Source of the DNA: JBEISR01 sp044371425
GTDB taxonomy: Bacteria; Planctomycetota; Planctomycetia; Pirellulales; Pirellulaceae
DNA: 64,000 bases
Assembly: GCA_044371425.1 (NCBI GenBank)
Contig: JBILTR010000001.1
Coordinates: 1 to 64,000 of the forward strand
Direction of reading: 5' to 3'
Numbering within the stretch: position 1 is the first letter of the stretch; each line of letters opens with the position of its first letter. Under the pieces are notes generated by a model. It ran no database searches and was not told where the DNA came from. It saw only the letters and a program-made list of their open reading frames with translations. A program made the position numbers and the translations under genes. Shown in pieces: positions 8,330 through 16,569 of the stretch.

Positions 8330-8815
8330 CGCTTCTCTCTTCTCTTTTTCTTTTGCGATTCTTCAGCAGGGCAAAGGCAACCATCGGGCCATTGCCCCCC
8401 GATCCAGCTCGGACGTCTGGCCACATCCTCCTGCGACACGCCGTCGCCGGTGCCAGAACGATTCCGCGCCAACTGGTTGGCCCCCTCGCAACGGCTCACG
8501 AAAAGTCCCTGCGAAGGAAGCGCAGCCTGCGATTGCGGCCCGCCACTTCCGCGTTCCCCGACGACGGCTCCCTGGGAGTTCGACGGAATCGGTGGTAAGA
8601 GGCAAAAAGGCCGAATCAGCGGCTGATGCGGACAGCTCCTCCCGATACGATGGAAGGATGGACCGAATCAGCCAACGGCATTGCCTGATTGGGGCAAGGC
8701 CGAGCGGAAAGCAAGAAGCCCTCGTGTCTGCGACCTTGGAAAGCAACCCAGCTTTCCAAAGCAGAACACGAACGCTCTTTCGAAGAAACGTTTCTCTGAA
8801 ACGATGCCGGAATCG
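8330..8815. other. Intergenic region between rpsO and pnp
   Basis: These 486 bases separate rpsO from pnp, both on the minus strand. No open frame here has family motifs. The one clear element is the 9-bp perfect hairpin at 8736-8759. A pyrimidine-rich patch (CTTCTCTCTTCTCTTTTTC on the plus strand, so purine-rich in the mRNA) lies just upstream of the pnp ATG and supplies its AGAGAAG-type ribosome site. Confidence 0.6.
8736..8759 (-). promoter_or_regulatory. Perfect stem-loop 57 bases after rpsO
   Basis: TTGGAAAGC at 8736-8744 pairs perfectly with GCTTTCCAA at 8751-8759 around a 6-base loop. No U-run follows on the minus strand, so it is not a standard terminator. In E. coli a hairpin in the same rpsO-pnp interval is cut by RNase III and drives pnp autoregulation. 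A similar role here is inference. Confidence 0.5.
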
Positions 8816-9085
8816 TTACTTCCGGATGCCCAACTGACTGATGATGTCCAAGTACCGCTGCGGTTCATGATGGCGGACATAATCCAACAGCCGTCGACGA
8901 CGGCTCACCATCTGCAACAAACCACGACGACTTGCATAGTCCTTCGTATTGGAACGCATGTGTTCCGTCAGATTGTTGATCCGCTCGGTGAGCAACGCAA
9001 TCTGCACCTGAGGAGACCCATTGTCTCCTTCATGGGTCGCATACTGCTTCACGAGTTCACTTTTCCGCTCGTTGCTCACTACCAT
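8816..9085 (-). CDS. rpsO: 30S ribosomal protein S15
   Basis: The 89-residue product has the full length and signature of S15: GDNGSPQVQIALLTERINNL followed by HMRSNTKDYASRRGLLQMVS, RRRRLLDY and the LGIRK ending. S15 binds 16S rRNA early in assembly of the small-subunit platform. It lies upstream of pnp on the same strand, as in many bacteria, with a 486-base gap carrying a stem-loop. Alternative starts are not needed, because MVVSNERKSELVKQYATHEGD aligns with the family N-terminus. Confidence 0.98.
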   Translation of the reverse strand: MVVSNERKSELVKQYATHEGDNGSPQVQIALLTERINNLTEHMRSNTKDYASRRGLLQMVSRRRRLLDYVRHHEPQRYLDIISQLGIRK

Positions 9086-9310
9086 GATCGACCAACCACC
9101 TTCTGCTCAAAACATTTCTTCCACTTGCTTCACGGGTCGAATTGTAAACATTCCCGCCTCCCTGGCAACGGCAAAAACCGGAAGGCTCGATCCAAGATAT
9201 CCATTCCTTTGGGGGGTTCTGGTGCGTCGCATGGGAGGCTCATGATACCGGGAGACACATGATACACTGACGCCGCAGCGGAATTTGGATCCGGGTTAGG
9301 GAGGTGACGG

Positions 9311-9601
9311 ATGCGAGCGGGACGAGGCGAGGGGGCGGAGCCGGATGAGCGGGAGATCCGCGGGGAGATCCTGAGGCAGCTGATGGAACTGGGGAGGGGA
9401 TCGAGCATCTGTCCTTCGGAGGCGGCTCGGGAGCTTTTTCCTCGGTGGCGGGAGAAGATGGAGTTGATCCGTTCGGTGGTTGCGCAGATGGTGATCGACG
9501 GGGAGTTGGAGGCGACGCAGCGCGGGGAGTTGGTGGACGTGGAGACGGCCAAGGGACCGATACGATTGCGGTTGCCCGGGCCGGCGGCCGGCACTCAGTG
9601 A
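9311..9601 (+). CDS. DUF3253 protein
   Basis: The 96-residue protein matches the small DUF3253 family. It has the SSICPSEAARELFPRW motif, then a winged-helix-like section (LIRSVVAQMVIDGELEATQRG) and the conserved C-terminal KGPIRLRLP. The family is uncharacterised; the layout suggests a winged-helix fold, which is inference. The start is well supported by GGGAGGTGACGG just before the ATG. The HD-domain gene begins about 70 bases downstream on the same strand, so the two may form a short operon. It is divergent from rpsO. Confidence 0.82.
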   Translation: MRAGRGEGAEPDEREIRGEILRQLMELGRGSSICPSEAARELFPRWREKMELIRSVVAQMVIDGELEATQRGELVDVETAKGPIRLRLPGPAAGTQ

Positions 9602-9671
9602 TCGCGAGCGGACGGTGCTGGGTGGTAGGGATCACGGAAGGCCGAAGTCAGCAGGGGCTGGAAAGGAGATC

Positions 9672-10250
9672 GTGCAGGTGGGGCGCGCCGAGGATTTGGC
9701 TTTGATGGAGTCGATGGTGGAGAACGTCTCTTTGCGTCGCCACATGCTGGCGGTGGAGCAGGCGATGCGGTTTTACGCGACGAAGCTGGGGGAGGATGTC
9801 GAGCGATGGGGGCAGGTCGGTTTGCTACATGACTTCGACTACGAGCGTTGGCCGACGGCTCCCGATCACCCGCTGCAAGGCAGTGGGATTCTGCGCGATC
9901 GGGGCTATCCGGAGGAGGTGATCTACGCGATCCTGTCGCATGCCGATTATCTTGCCGATCGCTATCCGCGACGGTCGCTCTTGGACCGCGGCCTCTACGC
10001 CTGCGATGAACTGTGCGGGTTCCTGGTTGCCTGCGCCTGGGTGCGCCCGGAACGGCTGGAGGGGATGCAGGTGGCGGGTGTGCTGAAGAAAATGAAGACC
10101 AAAGGATTCGCTGCAGCGGTCAATCGCGACGATATCGTGCGAGGTGCGGAGGAGTTCGGGGTGGAGCTCGAAGAGCACATCGCCAACTGCATCGATTCGC
10201 TCCGGCCAATCGCCGGCGCACTGGGCCTAGGGCCCTCTCCCTCCGCTTGA
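9672..10250 (+). CDS. HD-domain hydrolase (COG2316-type)
   Basis: The 192-residue protein carries the HD phosphohydrolase pattern: LRRHMLAVEQAMR supplies the first His, LLHDFDYERWP supplies the HD pair, and ILSHADY the later His. It matches a compact family of putative HDIG hydrolases with no known substrate. I chose the GTG at 9672 because GGAAAGGAG precedes it and the added residues (GRAEDLALMESMVEN) match the family's N-terminal helix. An ATG at 9705 is the alternative. The gene follows the DUF3253 gene closely and converges with mutL, with only 23 bases between stops. Confidence 0.85.
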   Translation: MQVGRAEDLALMESMVENVSLRRHMLAVEQAMRFYATKLGEDVERWGQVGLLHDFDYERWPTAPDHPLQGSGILRDRGYPEEVIYAILSHADYLADRYPRRSLLDRGLYACDELCGFLVACAWVRPERLEGMQVAGVLKKMKTKGFAAAVNRDDIVRGAEEFGVELEEHIANCIDSLRPIAGALGLGPSPSA

Positions 10251-10273
10251 TCCTATTCGGAACGATTAGCGAT

Positions 10274-12319
10274 CTACGTTCGCTTGAACATGCGGTCGAT
10301 CTGGTCGCAGGAAAAGACCAGCGCCGTCGGGCGTCCATGGGGGCAGTGGTGGGTGTCTTGGTAGGCGTGCTGCTGAGCCAGCAGATCGGAGATCTCTTCA
10401 TCGGTCAGCGGGTCGCCTGCCTTGATGGCCGCTTTGCATGCCCATTGATGCAGCATGGCATCCAGCAGGTCGCGAGCCAACGGAGCTCGCCCGCCCGCCA
10501 CCAGCGGCTCGAGAGCCAGCCGCAACGCCTCGGCCGGACTGACGCGGGTCAGCATCGCTGGGTAAGCCGAAACCAGCACCGTCTGGCTCCCGATCGACTC
10601 GATCTCCAGTCCCACCTCAGCCAGCACTTCCTTCGACTCACACGCCAGTGTCGCTTCGGCCGCCGTGAGGGTGACGGGAAGAGGGACTAGCAGTTTTTGT
10701 CGATCGAGTCGCCCGGAGTCGACACGCGAGCGGAGTTGCTGGTAGAGGATCCGTTCGTGCAAGGCATGCTGATCGATCACGATCATGCCTCGTTCATCCT
10801 GGGTGACGATGTAGCGCTGATGGATTTGAAAGCCCCGAGGCCGCACCCTGGGCGCTAACCGCGATGCATCAGGCTCCCCGGCCACCCCATCGGGGCTCCA
10901 CGGAATCGCATTTTCCGGAAGTGGTGCTAGAGGAGCAGCCAGAGGACGCGTGCTCTGGACGCCTGGCGCTGCGTGATCTGTCGCTGAGGAGGTGTGGGCC
11001 GGATGCATCGGGGAGAACGGGTCGGGGAATGGGCGGAATGGCGGGGCGGGGGATCCAATCGCTGCAGAGCTGGAGGGCCATGCGGGGCTGGAGGGAAAGG
11101 TTGAGCCAGACCAGGAGCCTGGGGATGCGGGACCCGCAGGGAGATGGGCTTGGGTGCCGGAGGCGGCTGGGAAGGAGCCTGTCTGCGGTGAAGCTGCGGG
11201 GTGAGGCCAGAGCGCCGATCGCGCGTCGGGTGTGGATGCCGCCTGGCCGCTCGAAGACGCCACCGAACCCCCTGCACTTCCCATCAGGTCGCTCGATGAC
11301 TCCTCGGCGGCGCTCCCTCGAGCGGTCAGATCGGAGCTGAGGAACTTTTGCCGAATGGCATGAAGCAATTGGCTGTAGAGTTTGCCTCCATCGAGAAACC
11401 GCACCTCGGCCTTCGTCGGATGGACATTGACGTCGACTTCGGTGGCGGGCATCTGAAGTCTCAGGAAGCAGCACGGGAAGCGGCCGACCATCAGCAGCCC
11501 ACGATACGCTTCGCTCAAGGCATGCTGCAGGGATCGGTCGCGGATGGGGCGGCCGTTGAGGAACAGGTACTGCAGGCGGTTGTTGCTGCGGGAGACGCTG
11601 GGATCGCAGACATAGCCTCGCCAGTGAAACTCTCCTTCCTGATGGTCGATCGGGATCAGGCTGTCGGCGACTTCATCGCCAAAAAAGACCCGAATCCGTT
11701 CGGACCAGCGTTGGGACTGGGGGAGATCGAAGAGGTTTCTTCCCGAGGAGACCAGTCGCCAGTGGATCGTTGGGTAGGCGAGCGCCATGCGGGTGAAGGC
11801 TTCGGTGATATGGCTGGTTTCGGTTGCGCTGCTCTTGAGAAACTTCCTTCGCACCGGCGTATTGAAGAACAGATGCCGCACTTCCATCGTCGTCCCCACC
11901 GGCGCAGCGCAGGGGCGGATCGGTTCGCACTCCCCGCCTCGAACAGTCAGTTCGGATCCTTCCGTCTGTTCGGCCGTGCGGCTGCGAATCACTAGGTGGC
12001 TGATTTCGGCGATCGACGCCAGCGCCTCCCCGCGAAACCCCAGCGTGCGGACATCGAACAGGTCATCGGCCGACTGCAATTTGCTGGTGGCGTGGGGAGC
12101 GATCGCCAGCGGCAGCTGGTCGGTGGCGATACCACAACCATCGTCGGTGATCCGAATCAGTTCCAGCCCCCCCTGCTCCAGCGTCAATTCAATCCGTGTC
12201 GCCCCGGCATCGATGCAGTTTTCCAGAAGCTCCTTGACAACACTGGCGGGTCTTTCGATCACCTCGCCGGCCGCGATCTTGTTGATCAGGCTGTGTGGCA
12301 GCCGCTGGATGGTGGGCAT
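10274..12319 (-). CDS. mutL: DNA mismatch repair protein MutL
   Basis: The 681-residue protein has the GHKL ATPase motifs: ELLENCIDAGATRIEL, DDGCGI, PHATSKL and GFRGEALASI. After the N-terminal ATPase and transducer domains (to about residue 330) there is a linker of roughly 140 residues very rich in Pro, Ser and Ala. The C-terminal dimerisation domain contains DQHALHERILYQ, ACKAA and CPHGRPTAL, which are the endonuclease-type MutL motifs. The last Glu of the DQHA(X)2E(X)4E motif is Gln here. It lies 102 bases downstream of the sigma-54 regulator gene on the same strand. MutS is not in the window. Confidence 0.97.
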   Translation of the reverse strand: MPTIQRLPHSLINKIAAGEVIERPASVVKELLENCIDAGATRIELTLEQGGLELIRITDDGCGIATDQLPLAIAPHATSKLQSADDLFDVRTLGFRGEALASIAEISHLVIRSRTAEQTEGSELTVRGGECEPIRPCAAPVGTTMEVRHLFFNTPVRRKFLKSSATETSHITEAFTRMALAYPTIHWRLVSSGRNLFDLPQSQRWSERIRVFFGDEVADSLIPIDHQEGEFHWRGYVCDPSVSRSNNRLQYLFLNGRPIRDRSLQHALSEAYRGLLMVGRFPCCFLRLQMPATEVDVNVHPTKAEVRFLDGGKLYSQLLHAIRQKFLSSDLTARGSAAEESSSDLMGSAGGSVASSSGQAASTPDARSALWPHPAASPQTGSFPAASGTQAHLPAGPASPGSWSGSTFPSSPAWPSSSAAIGSPAPPFRPFPDPFSPMHPAHTSSATDHAAPGVQSTRPLAAPLAPLPENAIPWSPDGVAGEPDASRLAPRVRPRGFQIHQRYIVTQDERGMIVIDQHALHERILYQQLRSRVDSGRLDRQKLLVPLPVTLTAAEATLACESKEVLAEVGLEIESIGSQTVLVSAYPAMLTRVSPAEALRLALEPLVAGGRAPLARDLLDAMLHQWACKAAIKAGDPLTDEEISDLLAQQHAYQDTHHCPHGRPTALVFSCDQIDRMFKRT

Positions 12320-12421
12320 GAAGCAGTTCTCGGGTGGACTCGATCGGTCAGGAGCCTCGCTAGGTGAGGAACAAGGAATTGTCGCCCGATCGTCGCGGGA
12401 GGCAACCCATCGGCCCCCGCA

Positions 12422-13921
12422 TCAGTCGTTTGGATCCTCTGGGTCCAGAGCGCTGTCCTGGATGGGCGTTCCGTCGGTGGAGCCTTCCTGACGGTAGCGA
12501 TCGAGCTTTCGATAGAGCGTCCGGGCTCCAATCCCGAGGACGCGAGCCGCTTCTTCGCGGTTGTCGTTAGTCCGTTTGAGCGTCTCGAGGATGGCCCATC
12601 GTTCGATGGTGTCCAGGGGCTGTCCGATGAGCGATTCGGGGCCTTCCTGGGGTAGTTGGGATGGGGGCGAGGGAATCGCTGGCATTTCACCCGATTGGGC
12701 GCCCAGTTCGATCAGCTCGGGGGGCAGGTCGTCGGTATCCAGCAGGCTGTCGGCATCGAGCACCACCATTGTCTCGACGAAATTCCTCAACTGACGGATG
12801 TTGCCGGGCCACGGGTAGGCATAGAACAGTCGAGTGACCGCCTGAGAGAAGGAACCAGCTGGTTTGCCATGGCGTCGCACGAACATTTTGCGGAAATGTT
12901 CCATCAATGGAATGATGTCATCGCGGCGTTCCCGCAGCGGTGGGAGGTGGACGGTGACCACTTTGAGCCGATAGAAGAGGTCGTTTCGGAATTGGCCGGA
13001 GGCGATCATCTCTTCCAGGGGCCGATTGGTGGCCGAGAGCAGTCGAACGTTGACCTTGACCGACTTGTTGTCGCCGACTCGCGTGATCTTCTGCTCCTCC
13101 AGGACGCGGAGCAGTTTGATCTGGGTGCTCATTGGCATGTCGCCGACCTCATCGAGGAACAGCGTCCCACCGTTGGCATACTCGAAGGCCCCTTCGCGAT
13201 CATGGATGGCATCGGTGTAGGCGCCTCGGACGTGCCCGAACAGCTCGCTTTCGACAAGGTTCTCCGAGACGGCTCGGACATTCAGGGCGACCAGGCGCTT
13301 GGCCTTGCGTGGCGAATTCTGGTGGATGGCTCGAGCGATCAATTCTTTTCCAGTGCCGCTCTCGCCGGTGATCAGCACGGTGGCATCGGTCGGAGCGATA
13401 CGTTTGATCCGGTCGATCACCGTCTGCATGCTCTGGCTTTGGAAGATGATTCCTTCGTAGCCGAATTTCTCATCCAGCCGCTGGCGCAGTTCTGTGTTGG
13501 TCTGTTTCAGCCGCACCGCCTCGATCGCCTTGGCCACCACCGCGCGCAGGCGATTGGGTGTGATCGGCTTTTCGAGAAAAGTAAAAGCCCCCTGCTGCAT
13601 CGCCTCCACCGCCTTGGGCACGGTGGCATGTCCTGTGACCATGATGACTTCGCATTCAGGGAGCAGCCTTCGGCAGTGGTCGAGCATCTGCATGCCGTCG
13701 ACATCGTTCATCACCAGGTCGGTGATCAGAATATCGTAGGCGTTCTGATCGAGTCGCTGCCGGCCTTCCGGTCCGCTGGTGGCCACCGTGCAGCGATACC
13801 CCACTCGTTCCAGGCTCTCGGTCATCGCGCGGGCGTGGGCTGGGTCGTTGTCGACGATCAGCAGGGAATAGTTTTTTGCATCTGCCAGATCGGACGAGCT
13901 GGATTTGTCCCCGTCGCTCAT
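12422..13921 (-). CDS. NtrC-family sigma-54-dependent response regulator
   Basis: The 499-residue protein has a receiver domain (about 18-130, phosphoacceptor Asp68 in ITDLVM, with acidic Asp24 and Asp26), an AAA+ sigma-54 activation domain with Walker A GESGTGKE (186-193) and Walker B GGTLFLDE (251-258), FRNDLFYR arginine fingers, and a C-terminal Fis-type helix-turn-helix (NREEAARVLGIGARTLYRKL). The sigma-54 contact loop reads GAYTDA (233-238) rather than GAFTGA. The ATG at 13921 has GGGAGG six bases upstream. The same frame runs a further 556 codons upstream, but that part is antisense to two real genes. No histidine kinase is adjacent, so this is an orphan regulator. Confidence 0.93.
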   Translation of the reverse strand: MSDGDKSSSSDLADAKNYSLLIVDNDPAHARAMTESLERVGYRCTVATSGPEGRQRLDQNAYDILITDLVMNDVDGMQMLDHCRRLLPECEVIMVTGHATVPKAVEAMQQGAFTFLEKPITPNRLRAVVAKAIEAVRLKQTNTELRQRLDEKFGYEGIIFQSQSMQTVIDRIKRIAPTDATVLITGESGTGKELIARAIHQNSPRKAKRLVALNVRAVSENLVESELFGHVRGAYTDAIHDREGAFEYANGGTLFLDEVGDMPMSTQIKLLRVLEEQKITRVGDNKSVKVNVRLLSATNRPLEEMIASGQFRNDLFYRLKVVTVHLPPLRERRDDIIPLMEHFRKMFVRRHGKPAGSFSQAVTRLFYAYPWPGNIRQLRNFVETMVVLDADSLLDTDDLPPELIELGAQSGEMPAIPSPPSQLPQEGPESLIGQPLDTIERWAILETLKRTNDNREEAARVLGIGARTLYRKLDRYRQEGSTDGTPIQDSALDPEDPND

Positions 13922-14149
13922 CGATTGCCTCCCAGTGCCAAGCGATTCCATACCGGACGATAGTTTGCAGGGGGTCTCCGATCGGTCCGTCGCTCTGGAA
14001 CGAGGGGTCGCGTGATCAGATCCTCCAATAGTTGTTATGATAGTCCATCGGGCAGGGAGTCTCCGAGGGGTCGAAGCGGGGGCATCCGCCGGCTGGCCGT
14101 CAGCAGGGGTCAGCACCAAAAAAGACTCAGGATGAAAGACGCGAGCATC

Positions 14150-14581
14150 ATGACTACGGTTTGCCGAGGGGTTCGAGGCGCGACCACGGTAGAAGAGAAT
14201 TCCAAAGAGTCGATACTCAAAGCGACCCGGCAGCTTTTGGCCCTGATGATCCGCCGCAATGAAATCCGATCGGAGGATGTCTGCAGCGCGATCTTCACGC
14301 TGACAAAAGATCTGAATGCCGAGTTTCCTGCGCTCGCTGCCAGGCAGATGGGCTGGCTGGAAGTGCCGCTCCTTTGCGGCTACGAACTGGAGGTCCCTGG
14401 GTCGTTGCCGCGGTGTGTGCGGATTCTGGTCCATTGGAACACGTCGTTGCCGCAGCATGCCATCCATCACGTCTACATCCATGATGCGATGTCGCTCCGG
14501 CCCGACCTCTCCAAATTGCCCCCGGTCGATTGGGAGGAATTGGAGGCGTGGATTGGTGAGCAGATGCAGCCGCGACGCTAG
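14150..14581 (+). CDS. aroH: Chorismate mutase, AroH class
   Basis: This 143-residue enzyme converts chorismate to prephenate, on the route to Phe and Tyr. It matches the trimeric AroH type of Bacillus subtilis, with the family residues at equivalent positions: Arg9 in VRGATTVEENS, Glu79 in CGYELEV, Arg91 in CVRIL, Tyr109 in HHVYI and Arg117 in LRPDL. The start at 14150 places RGVRGATT at the N-terminus as in the family. An ATG at 14132 (MKDASI) is also possible, with AGGATG between the two. It is divergent from the sigma-54 regulator and sits 50 bases before the next gene. Confidence 0.92.
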   Translation: MTTVCRGVRGATTVEENSKESILKATRQLLALMIRRNEIRSEDVCSAIFTLTKDLNAEFPALAARQMGWLEVPLLCGYELEVPGSLPRCVRILVHWNTSLPQHAIHHVYIHDAMSLRPDLSKLPPVDWEELEAWIGEQMQPRR

Positions 14582-14631
14582 CAGCCTGTCCGATCGATTG
14601 AGACATTTTCTGATTGGATACCGAGGCAACG

Positions 14632-15582
14632 ATGCAGTGGATCTGGGAGGTATCGTCCGAACCAACCCGGTGGTATGGCGCTTGGCAGCTGGCGCGCGGC
14701 CGATCTCGACTCCCGGACCAAGTGGCAGCTGAGGATCGGAGCTGTTTCGAGGAGATCGATCGATCGGTGCCGGAGGAAGCGCGTGAGGCATGGTGGAGCG
14801 ACTGGATCGCCGAAGGGGGGACGCGGAGGGCAGCTGAACTCTCCCCGGCTTCCTGGTCCCGCTGGATCCATCCCTCCATCGACTCCCAGTCGCTGATCCA
14901 GCGAATCGAACAGCATTGGGATCGAAAGGACCACCAGGCGATCGAGCGACTTTTGGAGTTGCGATCGCGGCCCATCCGGGAGTTCTGGGATGGATATGGT
15001 CGTGCTCTGGTGCGGCAGGTGGAACGACAGACCGGTTGCCCCGTGGGGGATCGACCGGTGCAAGTCTGGCTGCTGATGCCCCACACCGGCGGCGGAGGAT
15101 GGGCTTCGGTGGCGTCCCATTGGACCGGCATCGATCAGCCCCATCTGGCCGATCGGATCGCCTGGGAAGCGATGCTGACCAATTCCGACCCGAAGCTCCC
15201 GGAGTTGCTGCGGTTGCTGTGGCTGGGGATTCAACCGTCGCTCTGGCGTCAGGGGGTACCATGCGTGTCCCAATCGCAGCCCCTTCAGGACCCGCGCCGG
15301 ACCCGTGATTGGCTCCATCTGCTGGCCGCCGCCATGGTGCCTTTGGTGCTTGAGGCGGGCGAAAGATTGGAGCTGTCAGGACCGGCCGGAGAGATGCTGG
15401 AGCCGGCCCTGGCGGCTTGGTGGCCCCCGGCATGGGAGGAGCCGTTTCAATCTGGCGATCGATCCAGGGAATGGTCCACCGGTCGACTGGCCGGCCTAGT
15501 GCGAAAATTCTGGGACCGACAGGAACCAAGGGGCTGGGTCGCGAGTTGCCATGCGATGCGGGAAGAAGCCCAGCCTGGGTGA
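14632..15582 (+). CDS. Unrecognised Trp-rich protein
   Basis: I do not recognise this 316-residue protein. It is rich in Trp (about 20 residues), lacks a signal peptide or membrane helix, and begins MQWIWEVSSEPTRWYGAWQL. The central part is helical and charged (LLELRSRPIREFWDGYGRAL), followed by a segment reading VQVWLLMPHTGGGGWASVAS. No cofactor or nucleotide motif is clear. The ATG at 14632 has GAGG close upstream; a TTG at 14614 is possible. It follows aroH by 50 bases on the same strand, so co-transcription is likely. It may be restricted to planctomycetes. Confidence 0.6.
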   Translation: MQWIWEVSSEPTRWYGAWQLARGRSRLPDQVAAEDRSCFEEIDRSVPEEAREAWWSDWIAEGGTRRAAELSPASWSRWIHPSIDSQSLIQRIEQHWDRKDHQAIERLLELRSRPIREFWDGYGRALVRQVERQTGCPVGDRPVQVWLLMPHTGGGGWASVASHWTGIDQPHLADRIAWEAMLTNSDPKLPELLRLLWLGIQPSLWRQGVPCVSQSQPLQDPRRTRDWLHLLAAAMVPLVLEAGERLELSGPAGEMLEPALAAWWPPAWEEPFQSGDRSREWSTGRLAGLVRKFWDRQEPRGWVASCHAMREEAQPG

Positions 15583-15636
15583 CGGCCATCTTCCGGGTGG
15601 TGACGCTCTAGAGGATGGCGCCGGCTGCCATTTTTT

Positions 15637-15652
15637 CGGCACGATGATTGCA
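15637..15652 (+). promoter_or_regulatory. Candidate sigma-54 (-24/-12) promoter
   Basis: CGGCACGATGATTGCA matches the sigma-54 consensus TGGCACG-N4-TTGCA with one mismatch in the first base. The invariant GG (15638-15639) and GC (15650-15651) are separated by exactly 10 bases. It points at the YugP-type peptidase, whose start is 180 bases downstream. A short hairpin (CCACCC/GGGTGG, 15667-15681) would lie at the start of the transcript. Confidence 0.45.
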
Positions 15653-15831
15653 CCCTGGATGATCGACCACCCGGTGGGTGGCTGGACATTGGAAAAGGAG
15701 AGCCGGCGGGGTGAAATCCGAGAGGCTCCCAGGTCGGCCAGATACAATGTCGATGGGATTTCGGCGGTGCTGCGGCAGACGCAGCTGGCAGATCGATCGG
15801 TCGAACTAAAGCAACAAGGGCTAGCGAGAGA

Positions 15832-16548
15832 ATGTTTATCTACGATCCGGTGTTTTTGCTGATGCTCTCCCCTGCCCTACTGCTGGCATTTTTTGCGCAG
15901 TGGCGGGTCAGTCAGTCGTACGCCGAAATGTCGCAGGTACCCGCTGGTGTCAGCGGGGCGCAGGCGGCCAGGCAGCTTTTGGATGCTTCGGGGCTTCACG
16001 ACGTTCAGGTCGAACAGGTTCCAGGACGGCTGACCGATCATTACGATCCGCGGACAAAAGTTTTGCGGCTGAGTTCGGAAGTCTATCGCGGCACGTCGAT
16101 GGCCGCAGTTGGCATCGCGGCTCATGAAGCAGGGCATGCCATCCAGGATGCCGATCAATACACCCCGATGGTGATCCGCAATCTGGCCGTCCCTGTCGCC
16201 AACGTGGGGTCCAACATCGGTTCCTGGATGATGCTGGGAGGACTGATGCTGATGGGTTCCGCCAACAATGCCCTGGCCAGCAATCTTTTTCTGGCGGGGA
16301 TTGTCGGTTTCGCAGGGACCGTTTTCTTCCAACTGGTCAATCTGCCGGTGGAGTTCGATGCATCCAACCGCGCCAAGCGGCAGTTGGTGGAACAGGGCAT
16401 CATCGACCCGCGGCAGATGCGTTCGGTCAGCAAAGTGCTCAACGCCGCAGCCCTCACGTATGTCGCTGCGACACTCCAAGCGATTTTGACGCTGGGCTAT
16501 TACGTCCTGATGTTTCTGCGATCGCGAGATCGAGCTTCGAATCGCTGA
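15832..16548 (+). CDS. YugP-type neutral zinc metallopeptidase
   Basis: The 238-residue membrane protein has an N-terminal membrane helix (5-23), the zinc motif HEAGH (98-102), further hydrophobic segments at about 122-170 and 210-230, and the later EFDASNRAK motif that supplies the third ligand region in COG2738/YugP proteins. The family is thought to act as membrane zinc proteases, with unknown substrates. The start lies after GCGAGAGA. A good candidate sigma-54 promoter is 180 bases upstream, which suggests conditional expression. It converges with the DUF3299-like gene, with 21 bases between the stops. Confidence 0.85.
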   Translation: MFIYDPVFLLMLSPALLLAFFAQWRVSQSYAEMSQVPAGVSGAQAARQLLDASGLHDVQVEQVPGRLTDHYDPRTKVLRLSSEVYRGTSMAAVGIAAHEAGHAIQDADQYTPMVIRNLAVPVANVGSNIGSWMMLGGLMLMGSANNALASNLFLAGIVGFAGTVFFQLVNLPVEFDASNRAKRQLVEQGIIDPRQMRSVSKVLNAAALTYVAATLQAILTLGYYVLMFLRSRDRASNR

Positions 16549-16569
16549 GCCAGATGGCGGGGGTGGGTG

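Noticed and set aside
13922..15589. A 556-codon upstream extension of the sigma-54 regulator frame
   Set aside because: It is antisense to aroH and the Trp-rich gene and has no family motif. The ATG at 13921 has a good ribosome site and begins the receiver domain.
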